Positions 24,819 through 34,261 of a DNA stretch of 64,000 nucleotides are shown piece by piece; the first letter of the stretch is position 1; every line of letters starts with the position of its first letter. The notes beneath the pieces are model-generated. The model saw nothing but the letters and a program-made list of their open reading frames with translations. It ran no database searches and was not told the origin of the DNA. This stretch comes from Proteiniclasticum sp043951855 (GTDB taxonomy: Bacteria > Bacillota > Clostridia > Clostridiales > Clostridiaceae): assembly GCF_043951855.1 (NCBI RefSeq), contig NZ_JBINJW010000001.1:496001-560000 (forward strand), written 5' to 3'. The translations under genes and the position numbers were made by a program.

Positions 24819-25447
24819 CAGTTATCCCTCCTTGTTATGGTAAGTACTTCATCAGCATAGACTTCAGAAAGCTTTTCATCGTGACTCACAACTATCATGG
24901 TGATTCCGTTTTCTCTGCAGAATTTCTTCAGATTATCCAGTACCTTTCCTGCAGTGGTGGCATCCAGTGCAGAGGTAGGTTCATCCATCATGATGACCTT
25001 TGGAAGGAACGAAATGCAGATGGCGATATAGATTCTCTGCCTTTCTCCTCCTGACATGCTTACACAGGACTCCTCCAGTCTGAAATCCGCATGACAGAGT
25101 CTGAGATATTTCTTCATGGTCTCATCATCAGGAGCAGGAAGATCGCGGTATTCATAATACATCCTGAAATTCTCTCTGATGGATTCATCAAACAGATAGA
25201 CATTCTGACCAATTAAAATGACTTCCTTCCTAAGCTCTATGGTATCCATTTCCCTGATATCCTTGCCCTGGTAGAAGATTCTTCCTTCTTCCGGAGTCAG
25301 GCTTGCGTTGAGCAGTTTCAGAAGGGTACTCTTCCCCGCACCACTGGCACCCTGAATGAATGTGGTGTTTCCGGAACTGATTTCCATATGCGGATATTCC
25401 AGAATTCCCCCGAATTTCGGTTCTTCAATTGTAAATATTTTTTCCAT
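24818..25447 (-). CDS. fetA: FetA-type ABC transporter ATPase
   Basis: A 209-residue ATPase partner of FetB. Walker A is GASGAGKSTLLK near 33-44, the signature VSMSGGERQRIYIA near 123-136, and Walker B VIMMDEPTSALDA near 147-159. The protein is short, with no extra domains, as usual for this family. First gene of the fetAB pair; transcription probably also continues toward the Fe-S/metal operon downstream. Confidence 0.88.
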   Translation of the reverse strand: MEKIFTIEEPKFGGILEYPHMEISSGNTTFIQGASGAGKSTLLKLLNASLTPEEGRIFYQGKDIREMDTIELRKEVILIGQNVYLFDESIRENFRMYYEYRDLPAPDDETMKKYLRLCHADFRLEESCVSMSGGERQRIYIAICISFLPKVIMMDEPTSALDATTAGKVLDNLKKFCRENGITMIVVSHDEKLSEVYADEVLTITRRDN

Positions 25448-25631
25448 ACTTCCCTCACTCTTTCTTCTGATATTTCTATATATTAACTTATTTTAACATA
25501 GTTAGGAAAGATTAATACATCTCAGATTTATTTTGCACAGCAGATCAGAACCTGTAGTGAAAATACTGGCTCTGATCCTGCTTGTGAACCTGTTTTCCGG
25601 ATCATGAGCTATAGACTCACCCTGTGCAGAG

Positions 25632-25675
25632 AGAAAAGTCCAGATCAGCCTTAAAATGCTGATCTGGACTTTTCT
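25632..25675. terminator. 18-bp terminator hairpin after the DUF523 gene
   Basis: AGAAAAGTCCAGATCAGC and its exact complement with an 8-base loop. A and T runs inside the stem would let it work on both strands; the minus-strand DUF523 gene ends about 45 bases before it. Confidence 0.75.
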
Positions 25676-25721
25676 GATACTTAACCTTCCAATTCTTCTC
25701 TTATCCTTTTCCAGAGAAATT

Positions 25722-26735
25722 CTAATCCTCTTCTTCAGGAAGTTCACCTCGTAGGGTTGCTTCAATTTCCTCATCCATTTCTATATCCTCCGGCTCCACC
25801 TTCGGCATTCTTCTCTTGTCTCTGTAGATAACAGGAGAAGTGGCAAAGAACACGCCTCCCTCAAAAGCCGCTCTTTCCATGGTGAGAAGCTCCTTTGCAA
25901 TGGTGGTGACATTACGCCTGAAATCCGGTGACTGGATTCCCTCCACAGTCTCACCCCTGGTCTTTCTATAGTAGGAATAATTCTTCCATAGGCTATGGGT
26001 GATTTTCTTCACAGTGGAAGGTTTTCTCAGAACTTCCAGAATCTCTTTTCTGATGGACAGAATTTCATCCTCACTGATCTTCCCAAGATCCGCCAGCTTT
26101 CGCCCCATATCCCGAGCCCACTCGTTGTCGATTTCCTGACAGAGGAATTTCAGCGCATACCACGCCTTGTAGAGATCATCCTTGTTTTTCATTTCAAGGG
26201 ATCTGAACCAGTGAAATGCCAGAAGCCTTCTTCTCCAGTCCCACCACTTGATGGGGCTTTGAAGATCCGAAGCGGGAATGAGAAAGAGCTCCTCATCCAG
26301 AAGAACCGAACCGAAAATCCCCGGGGGATTCCCTCGTTTCTGTTTTTTCAGAGAAGTTCTGTAGACTCCGCAGGTAGGACTCCCATCCATATAGACATAA
26401 GCGGATACTTCCGCTCTCTTCAAGGTCTCAAGACACGCGATGGAACCCAGCTTCACCTCTTCTGTGACATCTCTTCCTCTGCGGTTCTTGATGATGGCTT
26501 CTCCGGTCCAGACCATGGAACCGTCCCCTCCGGATAGATGAATGGGGTCTCTTGGCACACCCAGTCCGGACATGGTTTCAGGACAGACAGGACACCAGTT
26601 GAAATCCTGCTTTTCTCGCCCAAGATTCTTCAGCATATCCCAGCCTTTATTGTTATATCGGACAGGACTTCCCATACAGCAGGCGCTGATTCCGATGTTG
26701 ATTTTCTCATGGATGACAATATTTTTCTTCTCCAT
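25722..26735 (-). CDS. DUF523/DUF1722 protein (YbgA-like)
   Basis: A 337-residue cytoplasmic protein. The DUF523 domain at about 12-160 has its conserved cysteines: ISACCMGSPVRYN (Cys19, Cys20), CPVCPE near 48-53 and SPTCG near 119. This Cys pattern suggests a redox or Fe-S centre. The remainder (about 165-310) is helical and resembles the DUF1722 half of YbgA-type proteins. The very acidic C-terminus ends PEEED. No biochemical function is established that I can rely on. An ORF overlapping its 3' end on the same strand (25502-25774) looks spurious. Confidence 0.78.
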   Translation of the reverse strand: MEKKNIVIHEKINIGISACCMGSPVRYNNKGWDMLKNLGREKQDFNWCPVCPETMSGLGVPRDPIHLSGGDGSMVWTGEAIIKNRRGRDVTEEVKLGSIACLETLKRAEVSAYVYMDGSPTCGVYRTSLKKQKRGNPPGIFGSVLLDEELFLIPASDLQSPIKWWDWRRRLLAFHWFRSLEMKNKDDLYKAWYALKFLCQEIDNEWARDMGRKLADLGKISEDEILSIRKEILEVLRKPSTVKKITHSLWKNYSYYRKTRGETVEGIQSPDFRRNVTTIAKELLTMERAAFEGGVFFATSPVIYRDKRRMPKVEPEDIEMDEEIEATLRGELPEEED

Positions 26736-26836
26736 TTTTTCTTCCCCCCCGAGTATTCTATTTTCCTGTTTACCTCATTATAGTTCCCCGTCAACGGAAA
26801 CACACGTTAATTTCAGAAGCCTTTTCCGATGTACGC

Positions 26837-28168
26837 TTACGATTCCATATGACCGATGCCCACACCACCTTTGCGGAAAAGAACATCAATTTCATGGAGT
26901 TCCTGCTGGATCATGCCTCGATCAAGTTCCGCAAAGCTCTGACGTTCAAGAATCTCCTTGAGATAATCTGTATGCTTCCGAATAATCGCCTTGTTCTTCT
27001 CATTGGATTTCTCCAGAATATGTCTGTGCGCCTTGATGATGGAGAGTACTACAAAGATGTCCTCTTTACCGTAATGAATCATCTGATTGAAGGTATCGGA
27101 CAGAAGCTTGTCCAGATCATAGCTTTCTCTGTACAGAGATGCTCTGTTTCCGTTGTCTTCATCCCGTATGACCACATATCCCGCTTTCAGCTCAGCCAGT
27201 TCCCGCAGAAGAAGTCCCAGATCTCTGATGCAGTGAATTGCCGTATTGGGGTCATTGATTCCAGGAGAAAGCGCTTTCAGGGCCACCTCCACCAGCTTCT
27301 GAATGGAAAAGCTGAAATCCTGGACTTCCGTACGCCTGTCCCCTATATCCAGACTTCTTCCGATTTCATCAGACAGATTGTCCCTGAGATCGCTGTTCCG
27401 ATCATAGTAGATCTTGGCGATGATATCCTGATCCGTCACGAACTGGCCTGGAAGTTTATCGAAAATGATCATCACTTTATTCTCTGCTGCAATTTCAAAG
27501 AGTCTTTTGTAATAGATTTCTGCAATATATCCGTTTCTTGGACTCCGGATGCCCAGTTTTGCCTCAAAATTGTCGATTTCCTCTTTGCCGATGGAATCGT
27601 ATTTTTTTATTTCTTCCTTATATGTGAGAATGTCATCAAAAGCCTTATCAAACAGACGATCAATCAGATTGCTCGCCTGGATATATGTTCCCACATTATT
27701 GATGTAAAGTATGAAACTGATCAGTCCGACCAGAATGTAGATCACACCGAATGTGCCAGCGAGAATCTTGAAATCAGAAAGAATCTCTCTGATGAAAAGA
27801 AGAGAAAGAATGGAATACATGAATCCGCTGACAAAGATTCCGAAAGATTTCATGGTGCTCTTCTGGGTCAGAAAATTTTCCACCACTCTTGGAGAGTACT
27901 GCGATGTATACATGGTCAGCACCACCATGGTGGTTGAAAAAGTGAAGGTCATGATGGTGATGAATGCACTGGCAATGATGGACAGCACAGTTTTCGCGAG
28001 ATCCGTGCTGGTGGTGAGAATTCGAGGGATATACTCCGATATGTCAAAAAAGATCCGGGAGTCCACCACAATGACAAGACTTGCAAGTACAATGGCAAAC
28101 AGCGTATACATGACAGGGTAGAGCCAGATGCTTCTTCTAATTTTGTAGATTACTCTCTTCAGATTCAT
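26837..28168 (-). CDS. DUF2254 membrane protein
   Basis: A 443-residue protein with four hydrophobic segments in the first 160 residues (about 15-35, 58-85, 108-127, 135-155) and a large cytoplasmic C-terminal part. FTFSTTMVVLTMYTSQYSPRVVENFL near 74-100 and ALSPGINDPNTAIHCIRDLG near 313 are DUF2254 signatures. Function unknown; a channel-like role has been proposed only by analogy. GGGGGG precedes the ATG by about 7 bases. It follows the K+ channel gene by 22 bases and is probably co-transcribed with it. Confidence 0.82.
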   Translation of the reverse strand: MNLKRVIYKIRRSIWLYPVMYTLFAIVLASLVIVVDSRIFFDISEYIPRILTTSTDLAKTVLSIIASAFITIMTFTFSTTMVVLTMYTSQYSPRVVENFLTQKSTMKSFGIFVSGFMYSILSLLFIREILSDFKILAGTFGVIYILVGLISFILYINNVGTYIQASNLIDRLFDKAFDDILTYKEEIKKYDSIGKEEIDNFEAKLGIRSPRNGYIAEIYYKRLFEIAAENKVMIIFDKLPGQFVTDQDIIAKIYYDRNSDLRDNLSDEIGRSLDIGDRRTEVQDFSFSIQKLVEVALKALSPGINDPNTAIHCIRDLGLLLRELAELKAGYVVIRDEDNGNRASLYRESYDLDKLLSDTFNQMIHYGKEDIFVVLSIIKAHRHILEKSNEKNKAIIRKHTDYLKEILERQSFAELDRGMIQQELHEIDVLFRKGGVGIGHMES

Positions 28169-28190
28169 ATATTCCCCCCATCAGACTGCT

Positions 28191-29201
28191 TCAGTCTTCC
28201 GTATCATGAGCGATTTCTCTTAATTTCTTCACCTGATCGTCTCTGCCAAGAACAATCATCGCATCTCCCGCATGGAGCGATTCGTTGGGACCTGGATTGA
28301 AGAACATGTTCTTTTCCTCTTTTTTCCGCAGAGCCAGTACGATAAGCCCTGTCTTTTCCGGAATGGCACTGTCTTTCAGCGTAAGATCGCACAGAGAAGA
28401 CCCTTCCCTGATTTTCACATCCTCCAGACTCAATACCACGTCTCCCGCGTGGGTGATGGCATCCAGAAAGCTGATGACCTTCGGCCGCAGCATCATGGTC
28501 GCCATACGGATTCCTCCGATCTCATTGGGAGAAACTGTATTGTCTGCTCCTGCCTTTTTCAGTTTTTCGCTGGCGTTTTCCTCCACAGCTCTTGCCACAA
28601 TATGAAGCGTACTGTTCATCTGTCTAGCCGTAAGAACTGTATAGACATTTTCCGCATCTTTGGGCAAAGTGGCCACCAGTCCTTTGGCATAGGCGATTCT
28701 CGCTTTATTCAGCGTACTCTCGTGGGTGGCATCTCCTTCCACATAGAGAATATCCGACTCTTTCAGCTCTTCTATGACTTTCCTGTCGCTGTCGATGACG
28801 ACAAAGGGAATGTTCTGCTTTTTGAACTGTGCAAGGGTGTAAAACCCCGTCTCCCCAGCGCCACATATAATATAATGATTTTCCAGTTTACTGATTATAT
28901 TCTCCATCCTCTTTAATTTCCATGCCTCCTTGATTTCCCCTTCTACGAAGAGGGAAACGATATTCGATACGACGTACCCCACAGTTCCGATGCTCATGAT
29001 GATGATGAACATGGAGAAAAGCTTCGCTTCCGGTGTCATTTCCGTCACTTCTTTGTAGCCTACGGTGGAAACTGTTATGACTGTCATATACAAGGCATCC
29101 ACCAATGGGATGTCCAGTAGGAATCTGTAGCCTATGGTCCCTGTCAGGATAAGAACAGCTATGAGCATCACAAGAATCATGACTCTGTTCCGATTCTCCA
29201 T
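28191..29201 (-). CDS. Potassium channel with RCK (TrkA-N/TrkA-C) domains
   Basis: A 336-residue MthK-type channel. TM1 is at about 8-28, the pore helix and selectivity filter TVSTVGYKE at about 41-50, and TM2 at about 62-82. A TrkA-N Rossmann domain begins YIICGAGETG near 109, and a TrkA-C domain spans about 240-330. RCK domains gate such channels with nucleotides, Ca2+ or c-di-AMP depending on the subtype; which applies here is unknown. It is upstream of and probably in an operon with the DUF2254 gene. Together with the OpuC-like importer it forms the osmotic/ionic theme of the window. Confidence 0.88.
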   Translation of the reverse strand: MENRNRVMILVMLIAVLILTGTIGYRFLLDIPLVDALYMTVITVSTVGYKEVTEMTPEAKLFSMFIIIMSIGTVGYVVSNIVSLFVEGEIKEAWKLKRMENIISKLENHYIICGAGETGFYTLAQFKKQNIPFVVIDSDRKVIEELKESDILYVEGDATHESTLNKARIAYAKGLVATLPKDAENVYTVLTARQMNSTLHIVARAVEENASEKLKKAGADNTVSPNEIGGIRMATMMLRPKVISFLDAITHAGDVVLSLEDVKIREGSSLCDLTLKDSAIPEKTGLIVLALRKKEEKNMFFNPGPNESLHAGDAMIVLGRDDQVKKLREIAHDTED

Positions 29202-29311
29202 ACATTCACCTGCCTCACTTCATTATGCTGAGTTCAGAAATTTCTGAATCTCACTTATAGTATTGTACCATAATGTTATTTACATACTATGTACTGATTG
29301 AAACGAATTTC

Positions 29312-30154
29312 TTAATCGCTTATCCAGCTGAATCTGTATTCATGATGGGCAGGGACATCGATATCCGGAGCACTCTCCATCATGATTCTCCCCTGGAGGT
29401 TCTTCTCTGATGCAGTGAGATGGAAATGACATAATGCGATGCCCAGATCAAGTCTCTGGATGTCATAACTGAATGCATCACTGTATCCGGGGCTCCTGGC
29501 TTCGTAGAAATGGAAGGATCCATTGACCCTCAGCACTCTCCATGGCTGCTTGTTGGATGCGGAAGGCGCAAGCCTTACCATCTCCAGCACTTCTTTATAC
29601 GCCTTGGCTTCTTCCCTGGAAAGAGGGTGGCTGAAATCATCTGTGAAGAAAATTTCTCCCCAGGGTTTTCTCTGGTCTCCCTTTGAGATGAACCGCACCA
29701 GATTGTCTGTCATGCTTTTTGCTATCCTTGGATATCCCACGGGTGTGATGGCAGGAAAAAGCTTTCCATTCTCGATGTCCATGGCTTTCCTGAAATCCTC
29801 CCTTTTGAATGTTCCGCCAAGCCAGCAGGTTCCGACGTTTCTGGAAGCGGCAAAAAGAATCAGTTTTTCCATCTCATATCCCAGCGCTTCCAGCGCAAAC
29901 GGTCCGTCATTCACCTGAGCGCCGATGTAGTCCACTGTCCCTTTTATGACCCCATAGGTTCCGAGAGATTTTCTGTTCTCACCTGCATCCAGAAAGAAGA
30001 ACTTCACCTTTATCCCAAAGGGGTTTGATAGGGAGTCCATATAGTTCTGAAGTTCCTTTTTATCCACATCATTTAAGGCTTTGTCCCCAAAAGTCCGCAC
30101 AGATTTTCTCTTCTCTATGATTTCTTCCACGGGTTTATCGAAAATTCTATTCAT
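29312..30154 (-). CDS. Nitroreductase-family flavoprotein (TM1586-like)
   Basis: A 280-residue FMN-dependent nitroreductase-fold protein made of two halves. The N-terminal EIIEKRKSVRTFGDKAL motif (about 8-24) and the later RLAPSASNKQPWRVLRV (about 217-233) are the FMN-binding signatures. Its length and arrangement fit the TM1586/putative-nitroreductase group. I start at 30154, with AAGGAG 6 bases upstream; a 13-codon upstream extension lacks a site. The preceding GNAT gene ends 35 bases before it, so they may share a transcript. Natural substrate unknown. Confidence 0.82.
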   Translation of the reverse strand: MNRIFDKPVEEIIEKRKSVRTFGDKALNDVDKKELQNYMDSLSNPFGIKVKFFFLDAGENRKSLGTYGVIKGTVDYIGAQVNDGPFALEALGYEMEKLILFAASRNVGTCWLGGTFKREDFRKAMDIENGKLFPAITPVGYPRIAKSMTDNLVRFISKGDQRKPWGEIFFTDDFSHPLSREEAKAYKEVLEMVRLAPSASNKQPWRVLRVNGSFHFYEARSPGYSDAFSYDIQRLDLGIALCHFHLTASEKNLQGRIMMESAPDIDVPAHHEYRFSWISD

Positions 30155-30189
30155 TCTTTTCTCCTTCACTTCTTTCCTATCGAACTTAT

Positions 30190-30732
30190 TCATCTCACTA
30201 GACTTTTGGCCATCCAGATGTCAGGTTTTCCGATGCCGTTGGTATCTGGAATAACGCCGACGATGCTGTAGCCCATCTTCTTATAGAATTCATAAGGATG
30301 TCCTTTGAGGTTTCTGATTTCCGCGATCTTTCTGAAAGGATCCTGAAAAAGATCGGTATTGCTGAGACTTGTGGCTCCAGTTTCATCATCCGTTCCAAGA
30401 TACAGCGTAACAGCTCCTTTTTCAGCCACCGCTTCTTCAAGGAAAGCAGTCAGTTTTGCGCCCACTCCCTTACCGCGGTAATCCTTTCTCACCACCAGAG
30501 GATGAAGTTCCCATCCGGTGTCTCCATATTGGGGAATGGCACCGACAAGTCCCACAACCTCTCCATTGAAGACCGCTTTCGCCGCGATTCTGTTCTCCTG
30601 AAGAATATTATGGACTTCCTCTTCCGGGTCTTCTCCATAAGCTACCGGAAAGGCTTCTCTAAGAAGCTCTGCCGCCTGGACTTCGTGTACTTTGTATCCT
30701 CTTCTGAACAGCTCTATTCTTATCACTTCCAT
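30190..30732 (-). CDS. GNAT acetyltransferase
   Basis: A 180-residue N-acetyltransferase. The acetyl-CoA loop is the VRKDYRGKGVGAKLTAFLEEAV segment near 82-103, preceded by the beta-strand WELHPLVV. FYKKMGYSIVGVIPDTNGIGKPDIWMAKSL closes the fold. This resembles AAC(6')-like and aminoglycoside-type GNATs that share the PDTNG...PDIWM ending, but without resistance data I do not call a drug target. I start at 30732, with GAGGAG 6 bases before the ATG. It lies just downstream of the MoxR-DUF58-DUF4129 operon. Confidence 0.82.
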   Translation of the reverse strand: MEVIRIELFRRGYKVHEVQAAELLREAFPVAYGEDPEEEVHNILQENRIAAKAVFNGEVVGLVGAIPQYGDTGWELHPLVVRKDYRGKGVGAKLTAFLEEAVAEKGAVTLYLGTDDETGATSLSNTDLFQDPFRKIAEIRNLKGHPYEFYKKMGYSIVGVIPDTNGIGKPDIWMAKSLVR

Positions 30733-30770
30733 GAGATTCTCCTCTCTTTTCGCTGGTCCATGCAATAAGT

Positions 30771-31958
30771 TCACTTCTCTCCCTCCTCCACATAGGTTCG
30801 GAAGGTCTTCACCATTTCCCCATCCGCCTCCTTTTCCGTGTAGCGAAGGGAGGCATAAAGGCTGCGAATCTCTTCGTTTTCTCTGAAGTATGCGCTTCCT
30901 TTCTCCTTCACTGTGAAAGTGGTATCTGATTTTTCGATTTTCACATGTTTTCCGATGTTCCTTAAATATCTTCTGTAGTAGTATCGAATCTGTTCCTTGG
31001 CGGTTTCGGGCAATCTTTCTCTTCTTTTTCTTCTCCCCTTCTCTCTCTCATCCAGGATGAATTCACGGACTTCCTCAAATGGAAGCTCCTCTGCTCTTTG
31101 TCCCTTTCTGCCCTTCATGAATCGCACGATGAGAAAAATCATGACAAGAACCAGAATGAGCGGAATCAGTGTATCCAGAAGAGGTGTACTTCTGATTTCC
31201 TGCACACTTTCCTGGAAAGCGTCGGTGAAGGATTCCAGCGCCTGCTCTTCCACTGCCTCTTCTCTCGGTGGGATTCTTTTCACCAGCGCTATGATTTTCG
31301 TAAAGACCCAGAAACCTGCATAAGCTATAGGATAGATTACATAATAAAGAATCTCCAGTATGGCTCCATAAAGGAATTTCAGCAAATGAAGTGCTCCATT
31401 TCTCAGCTCCTCGATGGTTGCAACCAGAGATAAAACAGTGGTTATGGCCAGATAGAGCATGATGTTTCTTCTGGTCTTCTTCTCATCCAGTCCCGCCTGC
31501 CTGTGCCGTAAGGATGTGGTAAGTATGATGGTGCTGAAAAAGTACAGCAGCATATAGGGCAGAGCTCTACCCACAAGCCTTCCCATGAAGCTGTTCATGG
31601 TCCCTATAAGCGTAATCACAAAGAGAACACCGTAAGTCACTCGAAACCGGAAAGACAGATCTTCAGGATAAAGCTTTCCGAGCTTCCGGTAATAATAGAG
31701 GGTGAACACAGTGGTATACAGGGCGGTGAAGAAGGCATAATCCCTGGTCATTTCCATCAGCCAGGGAAGGGAGAACAAAATGACCATGAGTCCTGCTGCG
31801 TACTTCCCCTCAAGCTTCTTCCACAGGAAGAAGCTGAATATCAGAACCACATAGAGAAAGAGTACAATCCCTCTCAGCTGATCGATCTCGAAAAGCACCG
31901 TGAGCAGTGTAAATGTAAGGGTTATGATGGAAATCAGTTCAAGAATCAGCATTTCCAA
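30771..31958 (-). CDS. DUF4129-type membrane protein of the MoxR operon
   Basis: A 395-residue protein with about seven membrane segments in residues 1-240 and an eighth near 265-285, then a cytoplasmic domain with RYYYRRYLRNIGKHVKIEK and ENEEIRSLYASLRYTEKEADG that fits the DUF4129 C-terminal domain. In related operons this position is held by a transglutaminase-like TgpA protein; no transglutaminase domain is present here. The start is TTG at 31958, with GGGGGTG 7 bases upstream, and overlaps the DUF58 gene by 20 bases. Likely a membrane partner of the MoxR/DUF58 pair. Confidence 0.7.
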   Translation of the reverse strand: MEMLILELISIITLTFTLLTVLFEIDQLRGIVLFLYVVLIFSFFLWKKLEGKYAAGLMVILFSLPWLMEMTRDYAFFTALYTTVFTLYYYRKLGKLYPEDLSFRFRVTYGVLFVITLIGTMNSFMGRLVGRALPYMLLYFFSTIILTTSLRHRQAGLDEKKTRRNIMLYLAITTVLSLVATIEELRNGALHLLKFLYGAILEILYYVIYPIAYAGFWVFTKIIALVKRIPPREEAVEEQALESFTDAFQESVQEIRSTPLLDTLIPLILVLVMIFLIVRFMKGRKGQRAEELPFEEVREFILDEREKGRRKRRERLPETAKEQIRYYYRRYLRNIGKHVKIEKSDTTFTVKEKGSAYFRENEEIRSLYASLRYTEKEADGEMVKTFRTYVEEGEK

Positions 31959-33036
31959 TGAAATTCACCCCCTTATAGATTTCAATGGATCTGGGCAGCT
32001 TTTCAAGATTCACCGGGTCACTGACAATGACCACGGTTTTACCGAAGGATCTGGAGAATTCCTTCAAGGGTCTGATGTATTCCGGCAGAATCTTCGGAGT
32101 GATCAGAATGAAGGTCTGATACGCATTCCGGTTTCTGGAAAGGGCTTTCAGTCCATCTTCTAGCGTCATGGAGATGACACTGCTGAGCTTTCCGAGAATC
32201 TCATTGTATTTATTCAGATTCTCTTTGGAGAGCCCAGGAGGAAAATAGTATCCTCTCTTCCGCCCGGTCTGATTATAACCGTTACTGGAAAATCCGTAGG
32301 GGATTCTCTCTTTTGTCAGCTCCTCCATGACGGATCTTGTGAGAACAATGGCTTCTTCCACAGCATCCTTGTCAGGATCTTTCCAGAAGGGTTTTGTGCT
32401 TTCCAGATTGAGATATAAAAGAGCACTTTTTTCCGCAGTGAAATCAAACTGTTTCACCATCAGTCTGTCATGCTTCAGGGAGGATGGCCAGTGAATATGT
32501 CTCTGGGACTCACTGCCTGTGTATTCCCTGATGCCACGGATCATTAGCGGATCGTCAATGATCCATCTTTTCACGGAAAAAGGTCCATAAAGACCCGCAT
32601 AAGGCAGAATGATTTCCTTGAGCGGTCTCTTTTCGGGCAAAATGATCACAGGGATCTTCAGAGGAACCTCTTTATAGATCTGGTGAAACCCCAGAAAGTC
32701 TCCTATTTTCATAGAGGCTTCCTCAATGTACCACAATCCTCTTTTTCTTCCATGCACATGATAGGTTCTCTTCACCCTCTGGAAAGGAAGAAGAAAAAGA
32801 CTGTAGCTGTTCACTTCAACGGATAAGGCTTTATTATAGTATTCATCCACTCTGAGAAACGGTACTGAAATGAATTTCCTGTTCTCCACCACAGGTGACA
32901 GCAAAATCTCTTCTCCGATCTCATACACTTTCTTGTCTGCACTTGTATGATATACAAGTTTCTTCCCTGAATAGTGAAACAGCACTTCGTTCAGGATGAA
33001 TGTCAGAAGAAGTATCCCAATAAAAATCCAGAGCAT
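31939..33036 (-). CDS. DUF58 domain protein
   Basis: A 365-residue protein with an N-terminal membrane anchor (about 2-18), a beta-rich region, and a DUF58 domain at about 180-250 (YTGSESQRHIHWPSSLKHDRLMVKQFD), which is a von Willebrand A-like fold. MoxR/DUF58 pairs act in protein assembly or cell-envelope maturation, partly through metal-ion-dependent adhesion. Its ATG overlaps the MoxR stop by one base (TGATG). The DUF4129 gene starts inside its 3' end. Confidence 0.84.
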   Translation of the reverse strand: MLWIFIGILLLTFILNEVLFHYSGKKLVYHTSADKKVYEIGEEILLSPVVENRKFISVPFLRVDEYYNKALSVEVNSYSLFLLPFQRVKRTYHVHGRKRGLWYIEEASMKIGDFLGFHQIYKEVPLKIPVIILPEKRPLKEIILPYAGLYGPFSVKRWIIDDPLMIRGIREYTGSESQRHIHWPSSLKHDRLMVKQFDFTAEKSALLYLNLESTKPFWKDPDKDAVEEAIVLTRSVMEELTKERIPYGFSSNGYNQTGRKRGYYFPPGLSKENLNKYNEILGKLSSVISMTLEDGLKALSRNRNAYQTFILITPKILPEYIRPLKEFSRSFGKTVVIVSDPVNLEKLPRSIEIYKGVNFIGNADS

Positions 33037-33980
33037 CAGCTTTCCTCCAGATTTTCCAGCGGTACCTGAATCTCATCCATGATCATCCTGATTCTTGCTA
33101 TGCACTCTTCCACACTGCTGGCATCATCCAGAAGAATTCTGTGATTAAGGGTATGAGGAGCCATCTCCTGTATGTCTTCGGGCATGATGTAGTCTCTTCC
33201 CTCAAGGGAAGCTTTCACCTGTGCCGCCTTATAGAGGGCGATGGATCCTCTTGGACTCACCCCTAAGCTGATCTCTTCCGATGTTCTTGTAGCACGAATG
33301 ATATCCAGAAGATACTCCATCACTTCATCCGTGATGGTGACTTTCCTGATTTCCTCCATCATGGAAAAGATGCTTTCCATATCAGACACAGTTCTCAGCC
33401 CTTCCAGGACATTTCCGAAGGTATTGAGAAGTATGATCTTCTCTTCCGATTTACTCGGATACCCGAGCTTGATTCTCATGAGGAATCTGTCCATCTGCGC
33501 TTCAGGAAGAGGGAATGTTCCATAGGATTCGATGGGATTCTGGGTGGCCAGAACCATGAAGGGTTTCTTCAGTCTTCTTGTTTCTCCATCCACCGTAATC
33601 TGTCTCTCTTCCATGGCTTCCAGAAGAGCAGACTGTGTTCTTGGGGTTGCACGGTTGATTTCATCAGCCAGAATGATGTTGGAGAATAAAGGTCCTTCTC
33701 TGAATTCAAAGTCCCTGGTCTTCTGATTATAAAAGCTTACTCCTGTGACATCTCCAGGAAGCAGGTCCGGCGTGAACTGGATTCTTTTGAAAGGGAGATC
33801 CAGTGTCTTTGAGAAGGAACGAACCAGCATGGTCTTTCCCATTCCAGGAAGGTCTTCCAGAAGAATGTGTCCTTCTGATAAAAAGGCAATGAGCAGCAGC
33901 TCGATTTCTCTGTCTTTTCCGATGATCACTTTACCGACATTTTCCAGGACTTTCTTTTTTAGTTCAACAATCTGATTCAT
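33036..33980 (-). CDS. MoxR-type AAA+ ATPase
   Basis: A 314-residue ATPase of the MoxR family with chaperone-like roles. Walker A is LPGMGKTMLV near 38-47, Walker B IILADEINRATPRTQSALLEAMEE near 99-122, sensor 1 VLATQNPIESYGTFPLPEAQ near 141-160, and SLGVSPRGSIAL near 238 contains the sensor 2 arginine. First gene of the operon with DUF58, DUF4129 and possibly the GNAT and nitroreductase genes. A 281-base upstream gap holds a perfect 16-bp palindrome at 34144-34159 (AGATGAAA and complement), which is nearer the next, divergent gene. Confidence 0.9.
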   Translation of the reverse strand: MNQIVELKKKVLENVGKVIIGKDREIELLLIAFLSEGHILLEDLPGMGKTMLVRSFSKTLDLPFKRIQFTPDLLPGDVTGVSFYNQKTRDFEFREGPLFSNIILADEINRATPRTQSALLEAMEERQITVDGETRRLKKPFMVLATQNPIESYGTFPLPEAQMDRFLMRIKLGYPSKSEEKIILLNTFGNVLEGLRTVSDMESIFSMMEEIRKVTITDEVMEYLLDIIRATRTSEEISLGVSPRGSIALYKAAQVKASLEGRDYIMPEDIQEMAPHTLNHRILLDDASSVEECIARIRMIMDEIQVPLENLEES

Positions 33981-34261
33981 ATATCCTCGCTTTCAGCATT
34001 AAAGAGTGTTGCATATCCGTCTTCTTTTCTTCGGATCCCCCGCAAAAGGTAATCCTTTTCATATAATAAATATACACTGATTTAGAGTTCGGGTCTAACA
34101 ATTCCTGCTGCAGTTTTCTTTTTTTCCGATACATTGGTCACTGAGATGAAATTTCATCTGAAAAGTGCCGGAATCCCGAAGAAGTTCGGGGTTAGGAGTG
34201 AAAAAGACGGGTTATAATGTAGTGACTGATACAGTTTTAATCGGAAAGAGGAGGTCAAACC

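Noticed and set aside
25502..25774. 90-residue open frame after the DUF523 gene
   Set aside because: No ribosome binding site, basic low-complexity protein, and it spans a strong terminator hairpin.
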